Source: Bryobacterales bacterium
Lineage (GTDB): Bacteria; Acidobacteriota; Terriglobia; Bryobacterales; Bryobacteraceae
DNA: 31,381 nucleotides
Direction of reading: 5' to 3'
NCBI GenBank assembly: GCA_003517725.1
Contig: DOZZ01000027.1
Coordinates: 5,308 to 36,688 of the forward strand
Below are positions 18,203 to 25,888 of this stretch, piece after piece. Below the pieces are notes generated by a model. The model saw only the letters and a list, made by a program, of their open reading frames with translations, was not told the origin of the DNA and did no database searches. The first letter of the stretch is position 1; each line of letters begins with the position of its first letter. A program made the position numbers and the translations under genes.

Positions 18203-18904
18203 ATGCGACGACTCAACTTTAGCTGTACTTTTTTGCTGTTCGCCGTGGCAGCCACAGCCGCGGACGCCGGCTGGAAGCCCCTCTTCAACGCCAAGAACCT
18301 GGATGGCTGGGAGCCGCGCGGCGAGTGCGCCTGGGCCGTGATGCCCGAAGGCGTGCTGGTGGGTCAGCGCATCCACACCAAGCCCACCGAGACCTGGCCG
18401 CTCGAACAGAAGGACTATAACAAGTGGCTTTACCGCCAGGCGTGGCTCTACACCACGCGCGACTTCGGCCAGTTCGATCTGCACCTGGAATACTGGATTC
18501 CAAAAGGCGGCAACAGCGGCGTCTCCCTTCGCGACCACTCGCGCGCGCACTATGCCATCGGTGAACCGGATTCGGTGCATCCAGAGTTGGCCGGGCCGTT
18601 GAAGAGCACGCCGGCCCACATCGGTTACGAAATCCAGATTCTGGATGGCGACAGCGATAAGTATCCGTCGGGCAGCATCTACACGTTCGTAGCGGCGAAG
18701 CGCGGCGTACATCGCCCGGGCGCGTGGAACACCATGGATATCGAGGTGCGCGACAACATGATCCGGGTGCGTTTGAACGGTGAGTTGGTGGCCGAAGGTC
18801 CGGGCGATCCCGCGCGGCCCAAGAACGGCCCGATCGGTCTGCAACTGCACGATCAGTTCACCTTTGCGCTGTTCCGCAATATCCGTATTCGCGAAGTTCA
18901 TTAA
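18203..18904 (+). CDS. Secreted DUF1080 (3-keto-disaccharide hydrolase family) protein
   Basis: A 233-residue protein with a signal peptide (about residues 1-19, RRLNFSCTFLLFAVAATAA) and one DUF1080 jelly-roll domain, now linked by Pfam to 3-keto-disaccharide hydrolase. Marks are WKPLFNAKNLDGWEPRG, GNSGVSLRDHSR, IGYEIQILDGD with YPSGSIYTF, and NGPIGLQLHD near the end. Such proteins are very numerous in Acidobacteriota, Planctomycetes and Verrucomicrobia and are thought to act on sugars outside the cytoplasm. ATG 18203 is chosen; a GTG six bases earlier is possible. The PII gene ends 31 bp before. The substrate is not known. Confidence 0.85.
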   Translation: MRRLNFSCTFLLFAVAATAADAGWKPLFNAKNLDGWEPRGECAWAVMPEGVLVGQRIHTKPTETWPLEQKDYNKWLYRQAWLYTTRDFGQFDLHLEYWIPKGGNSGVSLRDHSRAHYAIGEPDSVHPELAGPLKSTPAHIGYEIQILDGDSDKYPSGSIYTFVAAKRGVHRPGAWNTMDIEVRDNMIRVRLNGELVAEGPGDPARPKNGPIGLQLHDQFTFALFRNIRIREVH

Positions 18905-18931
18905 GCGCGGCGCCCCATGCAAAACTGAGGC

Positions 18932-20407
18932 ATGCGTGTTTACCGCTTCAGTGTTGCCCTGTTGATTTTGTTCTCCGGCTCGATGGCCCGAGCCGAGATG
19001 GATACCGCACAGCTTCAAAAGCGCGTGGACCAGTTGGAGCAGTTGGTGAGCGTTATGGAGCGGCGTCTGGAGTCGCTCGAAGCCGCGCGCGCGCCGCACG
19101 CCGAGCCCGCCGTTCTGACCGCGACCGCCTTGCCCGCCGCGCCGGCGGAAACGACGCCGACGCCGCAAAAGAGCCCGGTGCAGTTCGATGGCGAGTTCCG
19201 GCTTTACTTTGACAGCCTGACGCGCCCGGCCGGCGCGGGGGCGCCGCGGGTCTCCAACATCCGGGGCCGCTACCTGCTGCACCTGGATTTCGATGCGGCC
19301 CTGCGCAAGTCTCTAAGCGTGCATGCCCAGCTTTCCACGGCCCCTCTCAACAACCCGCTAACAGACATTCAGGATTTTGGAGGCGGCGTATCCAAGAACC
19401 CTTTTTTCCTGAGCCAGGCGTACGTGGATTTTCATCCCAATGAATTTGTGCACTTGCAGGGCGGCCGCGTGGACAGCCCGTTCAGCGACCGTTCGCGCTT
19501 CCTGTTTGATCAGGATACGCGTTTCGACGGGACGTCGGAGGTGCTCCGGCTGCCCCTCCACAACGCTCCGGCACGTATTGCCGAAATAAGCTTTTCCGCC
19601 GGCCAGTACACTTTCAGCGATCCGAATTTTCCAGTGATCACGCCGGGCACGCCGAGCCTCGCCGCCAACGCCACGCCATCACAAGCGTTCCTGGCGGCGG
19701 GCGCGCAGCCCGGCACGCAGCCGCGCAGCAGCCAGCTTTTCCAGCAAGGCCTGCTCGTGAGGCAGCAGACCACCGATGCGCTCAGCAACGAGATCGCCGC
19801 GGATGTCCAGCTCTATCGCAACCCCAACCAATTGCGGCTGATGTCGACACCCGGCGGACTGTTCCTGTTCGGGACCACGCTGGGCATCACGCCTTCGAGC
19901 CCGGTGCCCAGCGCCAGCAACGCGACCACCACGCCCGGCGGCGCTGCTTTTACCGCGCCCGGTTACCGCATTGGCCACGCCTCCTATACTCTGGCGCATC
20001 GCGCCGCGCCGTTCTTCAACTACAGCATGCCGGTTGCGGTGAACCTGCAGTGGGCGCGCAACTTCCAACCCGTCTCCGACCGCAATGCCTGGGCCGCGAT
20101 TGTAACCGCGGGCCGTTCGAAGGAGACCGGCGACGTGCGCATGATCTACGGCTTCTATCGCAAGGAGGCCAACTCCTTGATCGGTGAACTGACCGAGAAC
20201 GACATCGCCATCGGCGGCAACGTCAACATGCACGCGCACGTGCTGCGCGCCGAATACACGATCACGCGCGGCGTGGTCTTCGCCAACAACCTGATCTGGA
20301 CCAAGTGGCTGAAGGACAGCAACCCGGGCGCCAATTTCTTCGTGCCGCTCGGCCGTCTAACACCCTTGCAGCTGCGCTATCAGGGCATGCTGATCTTCCG
20401 CTTCTGA
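18932..20407 (+). CDS. Outer-membrane porin with N-terminal coiled coil
   Basis: A 491-residue outer-membrane protein. Residues 1-21 are a signal peptide (RVYRFSVALLILFSGSMARA), residues about 24-52 form a short coiled coil (LQKRVDQLEQLVSVMERRLE), then comes a Pro/Ala linker. From about residue 80 onward alternating hydrophobic strands (FDGEFRLYFDSL, RGRYLLHLDFDAAL, EFVHLQGGRVDSPF) suggest a 16-stranded barrel of the phosphate-selective (OprO/OprP-like) or general porin type. The last residues, LRYQGMLIFRF, end in Phe as in BAM-assembled barrels. It lies 27 bp after the DUF1080 gene and may share its transcript. The solute is not known. Confidence 0.8.
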   Translation: MRVYRFSVALLILFSGSMARAEMDTAQLQKRVDQLEQLVSVMERRLESLEAARAPHAEPAVLTATALPAAPAETTPTPQKSPVQFDGEFRLYFDSLTRPAGAGAPRVSNIRGRYLLHLDFDAALRKSLSVHAQLSTAPLNNPLTDIQDFGGGVSKNPFFLSQAYVDFHPNEFVHLQGGRVDSPFSDRSRFLFDQDTRFDGTSEVLRLPLHNAPARIAEISFSAGQYTFSDPNFPVITPGTPSLAANATPSQAFLAAGAQPGTQPRSSQLFQQGLLVRQQTTDALSNEIAADVQLYRNPNQLRLMSTPGGLFLFGTTLGITPSSPVPSASNATTTPGGAAFTAPGYRIGHASYTLAHRAAPFFNYSMPVAVNLQWARNFQPVSDRNAWAAIVTAGRSKETGDVRMIYGFYRKEANSLIGELTENDIAIGGNVNMHAHVLRAEYTITRGVVFANNLIWTKWLKDSNPGANFFVPLGRLTPLQLRYQGMLIFRF

Positions 20408-20649
20408 GTGAAAATTTTAAAACAAAGCCAATCACCGGGATGAGGAAACGCGAGTTTTCCGTTTGTTTTGTTCAGCGGGTAGCCGCGAAGGGCACCGAAA
20501 GCCGGGGTGATTTGGCGGAACAAAGCCAATCGGCGCGGTGCATCCTCTGCCGGTTGAGCGGATCGGGCTGTGCGGCAGCCAGAGGCATGCGGGTGTCATG
20601 GGCGCTGCAGAGATACGAAAGCATCGGGACAGCTGAAGCCTGTGAGGAC
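20408..20649. other. Gene-free structured spacer between convergent genes
   Basis: This 242-bp stretch holds no convincing gene. It contains: a candidate terminator (20444-20472); an exact 13-bp direct repeat AACAAAGCCAATC at 20421-20433 and 20519-20531; an 8-bp pair AAAACAAA/TTTGTTTT (20419-20426, 20462-20469); an imperfect inverted repeat around AGCCAATCACCGG (20426-20438) and CCGGGGTGATTTGGC (20502-20516); a bulged 10-bp stem GCATCCTCTG/CAGAGGCATGC (20540-20549, 20580-20590) enclosing a second hairpin GCTG-TGCGG-CAGC (20567-20579); and a degenerate palindrome ACAGCTGAAGCCTGT (20630-20644). Because genes converge here it is a 3' region for both; a riboswitch is unlikely. It looks like intergenic repeat or mobile-element debris, or a structured RNA. 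Confidence 0.5.
20444..20472 (+). terminator. Candidate Rho-independent terminator after the porin gene
   Basis: A stem GGAAAC (20444-20449) with GCGA tetraloop and GTTTTCC (20454-20460, one bulged T) is followed directly by the T-rich GTTTGTTTTGTT. It lies 37 bp after the porin stop. The stem is short and AT-rich, so strength is uncertain. On the opposite strand the same hairpin is followed further on by TTTGTTTTAAAATTTT and could serve the converging biotin-carrier gene. Confidence 0.45.
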
Positions 20650-21084
20650 TCAACCCTCAATGACCACCAGCTCGGAACCCGACGCCACGGTTTCGTGCTC
20701 CACCACGTTCACTGCCGTCACGACGCCCTCGCGCGGGCTCTTGACCTCGTTCTGCATCTTCATCGCTTCGATCACCAGCACGCCCTGACCCGCCACCACG
20801 GCTTGCCCCACCTGCACCATCACGCGCACCACTTTGCCGGGTATGGTGGACCGCAGCACCGCCCGTCCCGACGCCGAGGTTTGGCGCCGCGCGCCGCCCA
20901 GTCGGCGCGGGTCTTCCACTTCCACGCTCAGGCGCGCGCCGCCAATCACGATGCTCTCGCCTTCCATGCGCGCCTCGTACACACGCCCGTCTACCAGCAC
21001 GGAGAAGACTCCGGGCCCCACCTGGACGACATCGCCATGGGCCGGTTCCACCGGTTCGCCGTTCACGCGCACCGTGCGCTTCAT
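20650..21084 (-). CDS. Biotin carboxyl carrier protein subunit
   Basis: A 144-residue protein. Residues about 75-144 form the biotinyl domain with the biotin lysine Lys109 in VIEAMKMQNEV; the surrounding glycines and VVRVMVQVGQAVVAGQGVLV are typical. The first 60 residues are a beta-rich leader (VRVNGEPVEPAHGDVVQVGP, FSVLVDGRVYEARMEG) that resembles the biotin-transfer linker of propionyl/methylcrotonyl-CoA carboxylase alpha subunits rather than the Pro/Ala linker of AccB. The start overlaps the biotin carboxylase stop as ATGA, so the two are coupled. It would carry CO2 from the carboxylase to a carboxyltransferase, which is not in this window. The acyl-CoA substrate is therefore unknown. Confidence 0.9.
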   Translation of the reverse strand: MKRTVRVNGEPVEPAHGDVVQVGPGVFSVLVDGRVYEARMEGESIVIGGARLSVEVEDPRRLGGARRQTSASGRAVLRSTIPGKVVRVMVQVGQAVVAGQGVLVIEAMKMQNEVKSPREGVVTAVNVVEHETVASGSELVVIEG

Positions 21085-22574
21085 CGCAGCAGACTCTCGC
21101 GGCCACTTCTACGCCAGCCGCTCTCGCGCCGCGTTTCCCCGATTGCGGGCGCTGGCGGCGCCGCGCCCGCCAGTGCGGCCTGAGCCGCAACCGCCGCTGC
21201 TTCTTCGGTGATCACGGGCGCTAGTCTGCGCGCCATATACTCGTCTAGAAATCCGGTGTGCAATCGGCCCTCTCGAAAGGCCGGGTCCCGCAGAATGCCC
21301 GGGAACAGCCGTAAGTTAGTCTCGATGCCGCCCACGTGGTACTCGCCCAAGGCCCATATCGCGCGCTGCGCCGCGGCGTTGCGCGTCTCGGCCCATACCG
21401 CAAGTTTGGCCAGCATCGGGTCGTACTCGAGCGGCACATGCCACCCGGAGTACACTCCGGAATCCAGCCGCACGCCTGGCCCCGCGGGCTCCGTCAAATG
21501 CGTGATGCGGCCCGGCGAGGGGAAAAATCCCTGCTCCGGATCTTCGGCGTAAACGCGGCACTCGATAGCCGCGCCGTTCCAGCGGACCTGCTCCTGGCGC
21601 AGCGGCAGACGCCCGCCCGCGGCGATCTCGATCTGCCACCGCACCAGATCCACGCCGGTCACCAACTCCGTCACGGGATGCTCCACCTGTAGCCGCGTGT
21701 TCATCTCCAAGAAGTAGAATGCGCCGCGCGCGTCCACCAGAAACTCCACGGTGCCGGCGTTGTAGTAGCCGGCGGCGCGCGCGGCCGAGATGGCCGCCTG
21801 CCCCATGCGCTCGCGCAGCTCCGGCATGTGCGTCATGAGCGCCGACGGGCACTCCTCCAGAACTTTCTGGTGCCGCCGCTGGATGGAGCACTCGCGCTCG
21901 CCCAAGTGCAGCATGTTGCCGTGCTGGTCACCGATGATCTGGATTTCGATATGCCGCGGCTGCTCGATCAGCTTCTCGATATAGACGGCGGCATCGCCGA
22001 ACGCGCCGGCCGCCTCGCTCGACGCCGTCTCAAAGGCCATGGCCAGGTCGCCCGGCGTATCCACGCGCCGCATGCCCTTGCCGCCGCCGCCCGCCACCGC
22101 TTTCAGCATCACCGGATAGCCGCATTCGCGCGCCACGCGCGCCGCCTCGCCCGCATCGCGCAGGCCCTCTTCGGCGCCCGGCACGATGGGCGTTCCGGCC
22201 GCCGCCGCGATGCGCCGCGCCGCCGTCTTCGATCCCATCTTGCGAATCGCGTCCGACGGCGGCCCTATAAATACGATGCTTGCCGCTTCACACGCCGCCG
22301 CGAAGTCCGCGTTCTCGCTGAGGAATCCGTAGCCCGGGTGAATGGCCTCGGCGCCCGTGCGCCGTGCGGCTTCCAGGATGCGCTCGATGTGCAGATAGCT
22401 CTCGCGCGAGGGCGCCGCTCCGATGTGCACGGCCTCATCGCAGCGCCGCACGTGCAGCGACGCGCGATCCACATCCGAATACACCGCGACCGAGGCAATC
22501 TCCATCTCGCGCAGCGCGCGCGCGATGCGCACCGCGATCTCGCCCCGATTCGCGATCAATACTTTTCGAAACAC
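21081..22574 (-). CDS. accC: Biotin carboxylase subunit
   Basis: A 497-residue ATP-grasp enzyme that carboxylates biotin using ATP and bicarbonate. It opens with FRKVLIANRGEIAVRIARAL. Active-site residues align with the E. coli enzyme: Lys116 (SKTAAR), Lys158 (YPVMLKAV), the glycine loop GGGGKG at 162-167, Lys237 (RRHQK), and Glu290, Asn292, Arg294 and Glu298 in EMNTRLQVEHP. It is about 50 residues longer than AccC owing to an Ala-rich tail (after about residue 450), as in PccA/MccA alpha subunits. It starts with GTG at 22572-22574 and no visible ribosome site; TACAAT lies nine bases upstream. With the overlapping biotin carrier gene it forms a split alpha subunit. AccC is the nearest standard symbol, but a propionyl- or methylcrotonyl-type role is as likely. 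Confidence 0.9.
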   Translation of the reverse strand: MFRKVLIANRGEIAVRIARALREMEIASVAVYSDVDRASLHVRRCDEAVHIGAAPSRESYLHIERILEAARRTGAEAIHPGYGFLSENADFAAACEAASIVFIGPPSDAIRKMGSKTAARRIAAAAGTPIVPGAEEGLRDAGEAARVARECGYPVMLKAVAGGGGKGMRRVDTPGDLAMAFETASSEAAGAFGDAAVYIEKLIEQPRHIEIQIIGDQHGNMLHLGERECSIQRRHQKVLEECPSALMTHMPELRERMGQAAISAARAAGYYNAGTVEFLVDARGAFYFLEMNTRLQVEHPVTELVTGVDLVRWQIEIAAGGRLPLRQEQVRWNGAAIECRVYAEDPEQGFFPSPGRITHLTEPAGPGVRLDSGVYSGWHVPLEYDPMLAKLAVWAETRNAAAQRAIWALGEYHVGGIETNLRLFPGILRDPAFREGRLHTGFLDEYMARRLAPVITEEAAAVAAQAALAGAAPPAPAIGETRRESGWRRSGRESLLR

Positions 22575-22583
22575 GCAGCCGTG

Positions 22584-22615
22584 ATTGTACAGCGACGGGC
22601 CGGCCTCGCCATAAT
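22584..22615. promoter_or_regulatory. Back-to-back -10 elements in a 46-bp divergent spacer
   Basis: On the plus strand CATAAT (22610-22615, 5 of 6 to TATAAT) ends five bases before the GTG of the ABC ATPase gene, with a poor -35-like TTGTAC at 22585-22590. On the minus strand TACAAT (22589-22584, 5 of 6) ends nine bases before the GTG of the biotin carboxylase. Neither start has a Shine-Dalgarno. If transcription starts about seven bases past each hexamer, both messages would be leaderless or nearly so. The hexamers are seen; promoter activity is inferred. Confidence 0.45.
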
Positions 22616-22620
22616 CAGAT

Positions 22621-23292
22621 GTGGCTTCGCTCGAGTTGCGGCACGTTTCGAAGATCTATTCGACCGGCGATCAACAGTTGGCCGCCCTGCGCGATGTCTC
22701 GCTGACCTGCCGCCCCGGCGTCGTCACGGCCTTCCTCGGCCGCAGCGGCTGCGGTAAATCGACGCTCTTAAACCTTGCCGGCGCCATGGACTTCCCCACC
22801 GCCGGCGAAGTGCTCATCGACGGCGTCTCCACCACCGCCTGCACCGACGCCCAGCTCACCACCCTGCGCCGCGGCCGCATCGGCTTCGTCTTCCAGTTCT
22901 TCCAGCTGCTGCCGACCCTCACCGCGCTCGAAAACGTGGAATTGCCGCTGCTGCTAGCCAACACGCCGGCGCCGCGCGCCATCGCGCGAGAGCGCTTGCA
23001 GTGGGTCGGCCTGGCCGACCGCGGCAGCGCGTACCCGCACCAGCTTTCGGGCGGTCAGATGCAGCGCGTGGCCGTGGCGCGCGCGTTGTCCCAGTCTCCC
23101 GCCATCCTGATCGCCGACGAGCCGACGGGCAATCTCGACACCGCCAGCGGCGAGCAAGTGCTGCAGCTAATTCGCCGCGCCGCGACCGAGTTCGGCGCGT
23201 CCGTCCTGATGGCCACCCACAGCCTGGAAGCCGCGGCCATCGCCGACGTCCGCATCCATCTCCGCGACGGCCACATCGAAAGCCACTCATGA
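22621..23292 (+). CDS. ABC transporter ATP-binding protein (MacB/LolD type)
   Basis: A 223-residue ABC ATPase with a complete set of motifs: Walker A GRSGCGKST (residues 40-48), Q-loop Gln92 in FVFQFFQLLPTLTALENVEL, signature LSGGQ (142-146), Walker B AILIADEPTGNLD (161-173) and the switch His200 in MATHS. The FFQLLP-LTALENV and DEPTGNLD wording is typical of the o228/MacB/LolD/FtsE group that works with FtsX-type permeases. It starts with GTG at 22621. The matching permease begins 82 bp after its stop. No membrane-fusion protein gene is adjacent. It may move a lipid, peptide or lipoprotein, or be a mechanotransmission pump; the substrate is unknown. Confidence 0.93.
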   Translation: MASLELRHVSKIYSTGDQQLAALRDVSLTCRPGVVTAFLGRSGCGKSTLLNLAGAMDFPTAGEVLIDGVSTTACTDAQLTTLRRGRIGFVFQFFQLLPTLTALENVELPLLLANTPAPRAIARERLQWVGLADRGSAYPHQLSGGQMQRVAVARALSQSPAILIADEPTGNLDTASGEQVLQLIRRAATEFGASVLMATHSLEAAAIADVRIHLRDGHIESHS

Positions 23293-23302
23293 GCGCGGCA
23301 AA

Positions 23303-23340
23303 AACTTCGGGGAGTCCCCTCCCCACCGAGCCCGAAGGTT
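23303..23340 (+). other. Stem-loop between ABC ATPase and permease genes
   Basis: Two alternative foldings are visible: an inner perfect hairpin GGGGAG-TCCC-CTCCCC (23309-23324), or an outer stem AACTTCGG (23303-23310) with CCGAAGGTT (23332-23340, one bulge). No T run follows, so it is not a classic terminator. It may set the ratio of ATPase to permease by protecting or attenuating the transcript; that is inference. Confidence 0.4.
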
Positions 23341-23374
23341 AAGCCACCAATCCCGCCATGACCTCCACTAACTA

Positions 23375-25879
23375 ATGCGGCACTGGCTCCTACTCCTCCG
23401 CACCCTGGTCCTGCGGCCTCTGCGCGCCGATCCTCTGCGCTCCGCCCTCACCGTGGCCTCCATCGCACTCGGCGTCGGCGTAGTCATTGCGATCGAACTG
23501 GCGGGCCGCGCCGCCACCGGCTCGTTCCAGAATTCGCTGGCCGCCATCCTGGGCCCCACCGATCTCGAAATCGTGGCCAATGGCGGAGTGGACGAGAAGC
23601 TGATGGCCGCGCTGACCGCGCTGCCGCTCAACGCCCGCTTCGCCCCCGTGATGGAAGCGGTGATCCAGGTCGAAGGCCTCGGCTACGTCACGCTGTACGG
23701 CATCGACACCATCGCTTCCGCCGACACCTACGTCAAAACCGATGCGGCCGCGACCCTCGACAACTGCCCGCAGATCGCCCTCGCCAAAGATCTGGCCGAG
23801 CGCTGGGGCCGCCACGTGAAAGACCGCGTGCGCATCTTCAACCGCCAGTTCTGCGTGGCCCAGATCGTCGACGCGCGCAACGGCGGCTTCATCGGCATGG
23901 ACATCGCCGAGGCCCAGCGCGGGCTCCAGCGCTACGGCCAGCTCGATCACATCGACGTCACAGTGGACCCGTCCGAATCGCTGCAGGCGGTCGAGAACGC
24001 CGTGCGCCGCGTCCTGCCCGCCGCCTACGAAATCACGCGGCCCGGCGCGCGCAGCCGCGAAAACCAGCGCATGTTGCGCGCCTTCCGCTGGAACTTGCAG
24101 GTGCTCAGCTATGTCTCGCTGGTGGTCGGCGCTTTTCTGATCTACAACACGGTTGCGGTCAGCGTGGTGCGCCGCCGCGCCGAAATCGGCATCCTGCGCG
24201 CGCTGGGCGCCGCGCGCCAGGGCATCTTCTGGCTTTTCCTGGGCGAAGCGCTGCTGCTGGGTCTAACGGGCTCGCTGCTGGGCCTGCTGCTGGGCCGCTT
24301 GCTGGCCTCCGCCATGGTTCAGTTGATTTCGCAGACCATCAACGCGCTCTACACCACCAGCCGCCCGGCCGCCATCGAATTCACCGGCCCCACCGCCGTG
24401 CTGGGTCTGGCCGCGGGGCTGCTGGCCGCACTGGTCTCCGCATTTGGGCCGGCGCGCGAAGCCATGCAGGTCGCGCCCACCGAAGCCATGAGCCGTGGCA
24501 GCCGCGAACATCGCTCGCGCCTGGCCGTGCGGCGCCACGCCTTCTTCGCGCTGCTGGCCGCGGTCGCCGCCGCTCTGGTCTCGCAAGTCCCGCCCATCGA
24601 CGGCCGGCCCATTGGAGGTTATGCCGCAACGCTGCTGTCGATCGTGGCCACCGCGTTCCTCGCCCCGTTGGTGGTGCTGCGGGCCACGGCCTGGCTGCGG
24701 CGACCGCTCGAACGTGTCTTCGGCGTGGGCGCATTCCTCGGCGCGCGCAGTTTAGCCGCCTCGCTGGGCCGCACCTCGGTGGTAGTCGCGGCGCTGGCCA
24801 CCGCCATCGCCATGATGTTCAGCATGGGCGTGCTGGTCGGCAGCTTCCGCGAAACGGTGCTGGTCTGGCTCGGCCAGCAACTGCGAGCCGACCTCTACCT
24901 GCGCGCGGCCGGCCCGGCGGCTACCGGCGCGTTTCCGCCGCTTCCCGCCGGCATTGAGGCCGCCCTGCGCACCCTGCCGCAAATCGACGCCCTCGATGTC
25001 TTCGCCGCCTTCGATTTCCGCTATGGCCCGGATCGCGCGACCCTGGGCGGCGCCGATTTCGACATCATCCGCCGCTTCGGACGCATGCGCCTGCTGCCCG
25101 GTCAGGAGCGCGACGCCATCCTGCGCTCGCTGCCCGGCCACGATAACGTGCTGCTCAGCGAGCCGTTCGCCAACAAGCACGGCCTGCACCGCGGCGATGC
25201 CATCCACCTGGCCCTCGGGCCGCGCCAGGTGACCATGCGCGTGGCCGGCGTCTACTACGAATATTCGAGCGAGCGCGGCTTCGTCATCATGGACCGCGGC
25301 ACGCTGCGCAAGTATCTGCCAGACCAGCCCGTCACCAACATCGGCATCTATCTGAAGCCCGGGCTTGACCAGAATCAAGCCCAGCGCGCCATCGAAACCG
25401 CGCTGTCGCGTTTCCCCGTCTCGATTGCCCGCAATCAGCAACTGCGCGCCGGCGCCGTCGAGATCTTCGACCGAACCTTCGCCGTCACCTACGCCATGGA
25501 ACTGATCGCCGTGATCGTCGCGATGCTGGGCGCCGCCAACTCGCTGCTGGCCCTGGTGCTCGACCGCCGCCGCGAAATCGGCGTCCTGCGCTACCTGGGG
25601 GCTTCGTCGTCACAGATTCGCAACATGATCCTCACCGAAGCCGGTCTATTGGGCCTGCTGGCCATGCTTCTGGGCCTGGCGTTAGGTTTAGTGCTGTCGG
25701 TCCTGCTAATCTACATACTGAACAAGCAAAGCTTCGGCTGGACCATTCAGTTCCACCCCCCATACGTTGTGCTGGCCGGGGCCCTATTGCTGATCTGGTT
25801 GGTCACGGTGCTGGCCGGCCTCTACCCGGCGCGAGTGGCGCGGCGCCTGAATCCTATCCAAGTCGTACATGAAGAGTAA
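23375..25879 (+). CDS. ABC transporter permease, FtsX/MacB superfamily, duplicated (834 aa)
   Basis: A large permease with about ten membrane helices: one near residues 23-45 (TVASIALGVGVVIAIELAGR), three after the first periplasmic domain (about 245-370, with LSYVSLVVGAFLIYNTVAVS and GIFWLFLGEALLLGLTGSLL), a further block near 385-495, and three at the C-terminus (about 705-825, with MILTEAGLLGLLAMLLGLAL). Two FtsX domains each follow a periplasmic MacB-like domain; RRRAEIGILRALGA and its later copy DRRREIGVLRYLGASSSQIR mark them. This matches the two-FtsX exporters of the YbbP type, paired with a single ATPase gene just upstream. The ATG lacks a Shine-Dalgarno. The substrate is unknown. Confidence 0.9.
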   Translation: MRHWLLLLRTLVLRPLRADPLRSALTVASIALGVGVVIAIELAGRAATGSFQNSLAAILGPTDLEIVANGGVDEKLMAALTALPLNARFAPVMEAVIQVEGLGYVTLYGIDTIASADTYVKTDAAATLDNCPQIALAKDLAERWGRHVKDRVRIFNRQFCVAQIVDARNGGFIGMDIAEAQRGLQRYGQLDHIDVTVDPSESLQAVENAVRRVLPAAYEITRPGARSRENQRMLRAFRWNLQVLSYVSLVVGAFLIYNTVAVSVVRRRAEIGILRALGAARQGIFWLFLGEALLLGLTGSLLGLLLGRLLASAMVQLISQTINALYTTSRPAAIEFTGPTAVLGLAAGLLAALVSAFGPAREAMQVAPTEAMSRGSREHRSRLAVRRHAFFALLAAVAAALVSQVPPIDGRPIGGYAATLLSIVATAFLAPLVVLRATAWLRRPLERVFGVGAFLGARSLAASLGRTSVVVAALATAIAMMFSMGVLVGSFRETVLVWLGQQLRADLYLRAAGPAATGAFPPLPAGIEAALRTLPQIDALDVFAAFDFRYGPDRATLGGADFDIIRRFGRMRLLPGQERDAILRSLPGHDNVLLSEPFANKHGLHRGDAIHLALGPRQVTMRVAGVYYEYSSERGFVIMDRGTLRKYLPDQPVTNIGIYLKPGLDQNQAQRAIETALSRFPVSIARNQQLRAGAVEIFDRTFAVTYAMELIAVIVAMLGAANSLLALVLDRRREIGVLRYLGASSSQIRNMILTEAGLLGLLAMLLGLALGLVLSVLLIYILNKQSFGWTIQFHPPYVVLAGALLLIWLVTVLAGLYPARVARRLNPIQVVHEE

Positions 25880-25888
25880 GCATACCGA

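Noticed and set aside
20408..20649. A riboswitch (for example cobalamin) suggested by the stem-loops
   Set aside because: No conserved riboswitch core was recognised, and the region is downstream of both flanking genes rather than a leader.
23358..23375. A five-codon mini-ORF (MTSTN) ending TAATG at the permease start
   Set aside because: The TAATG overlap hints at coupled translation, but the mini-ORF has no ribosome site and is too short to judge.
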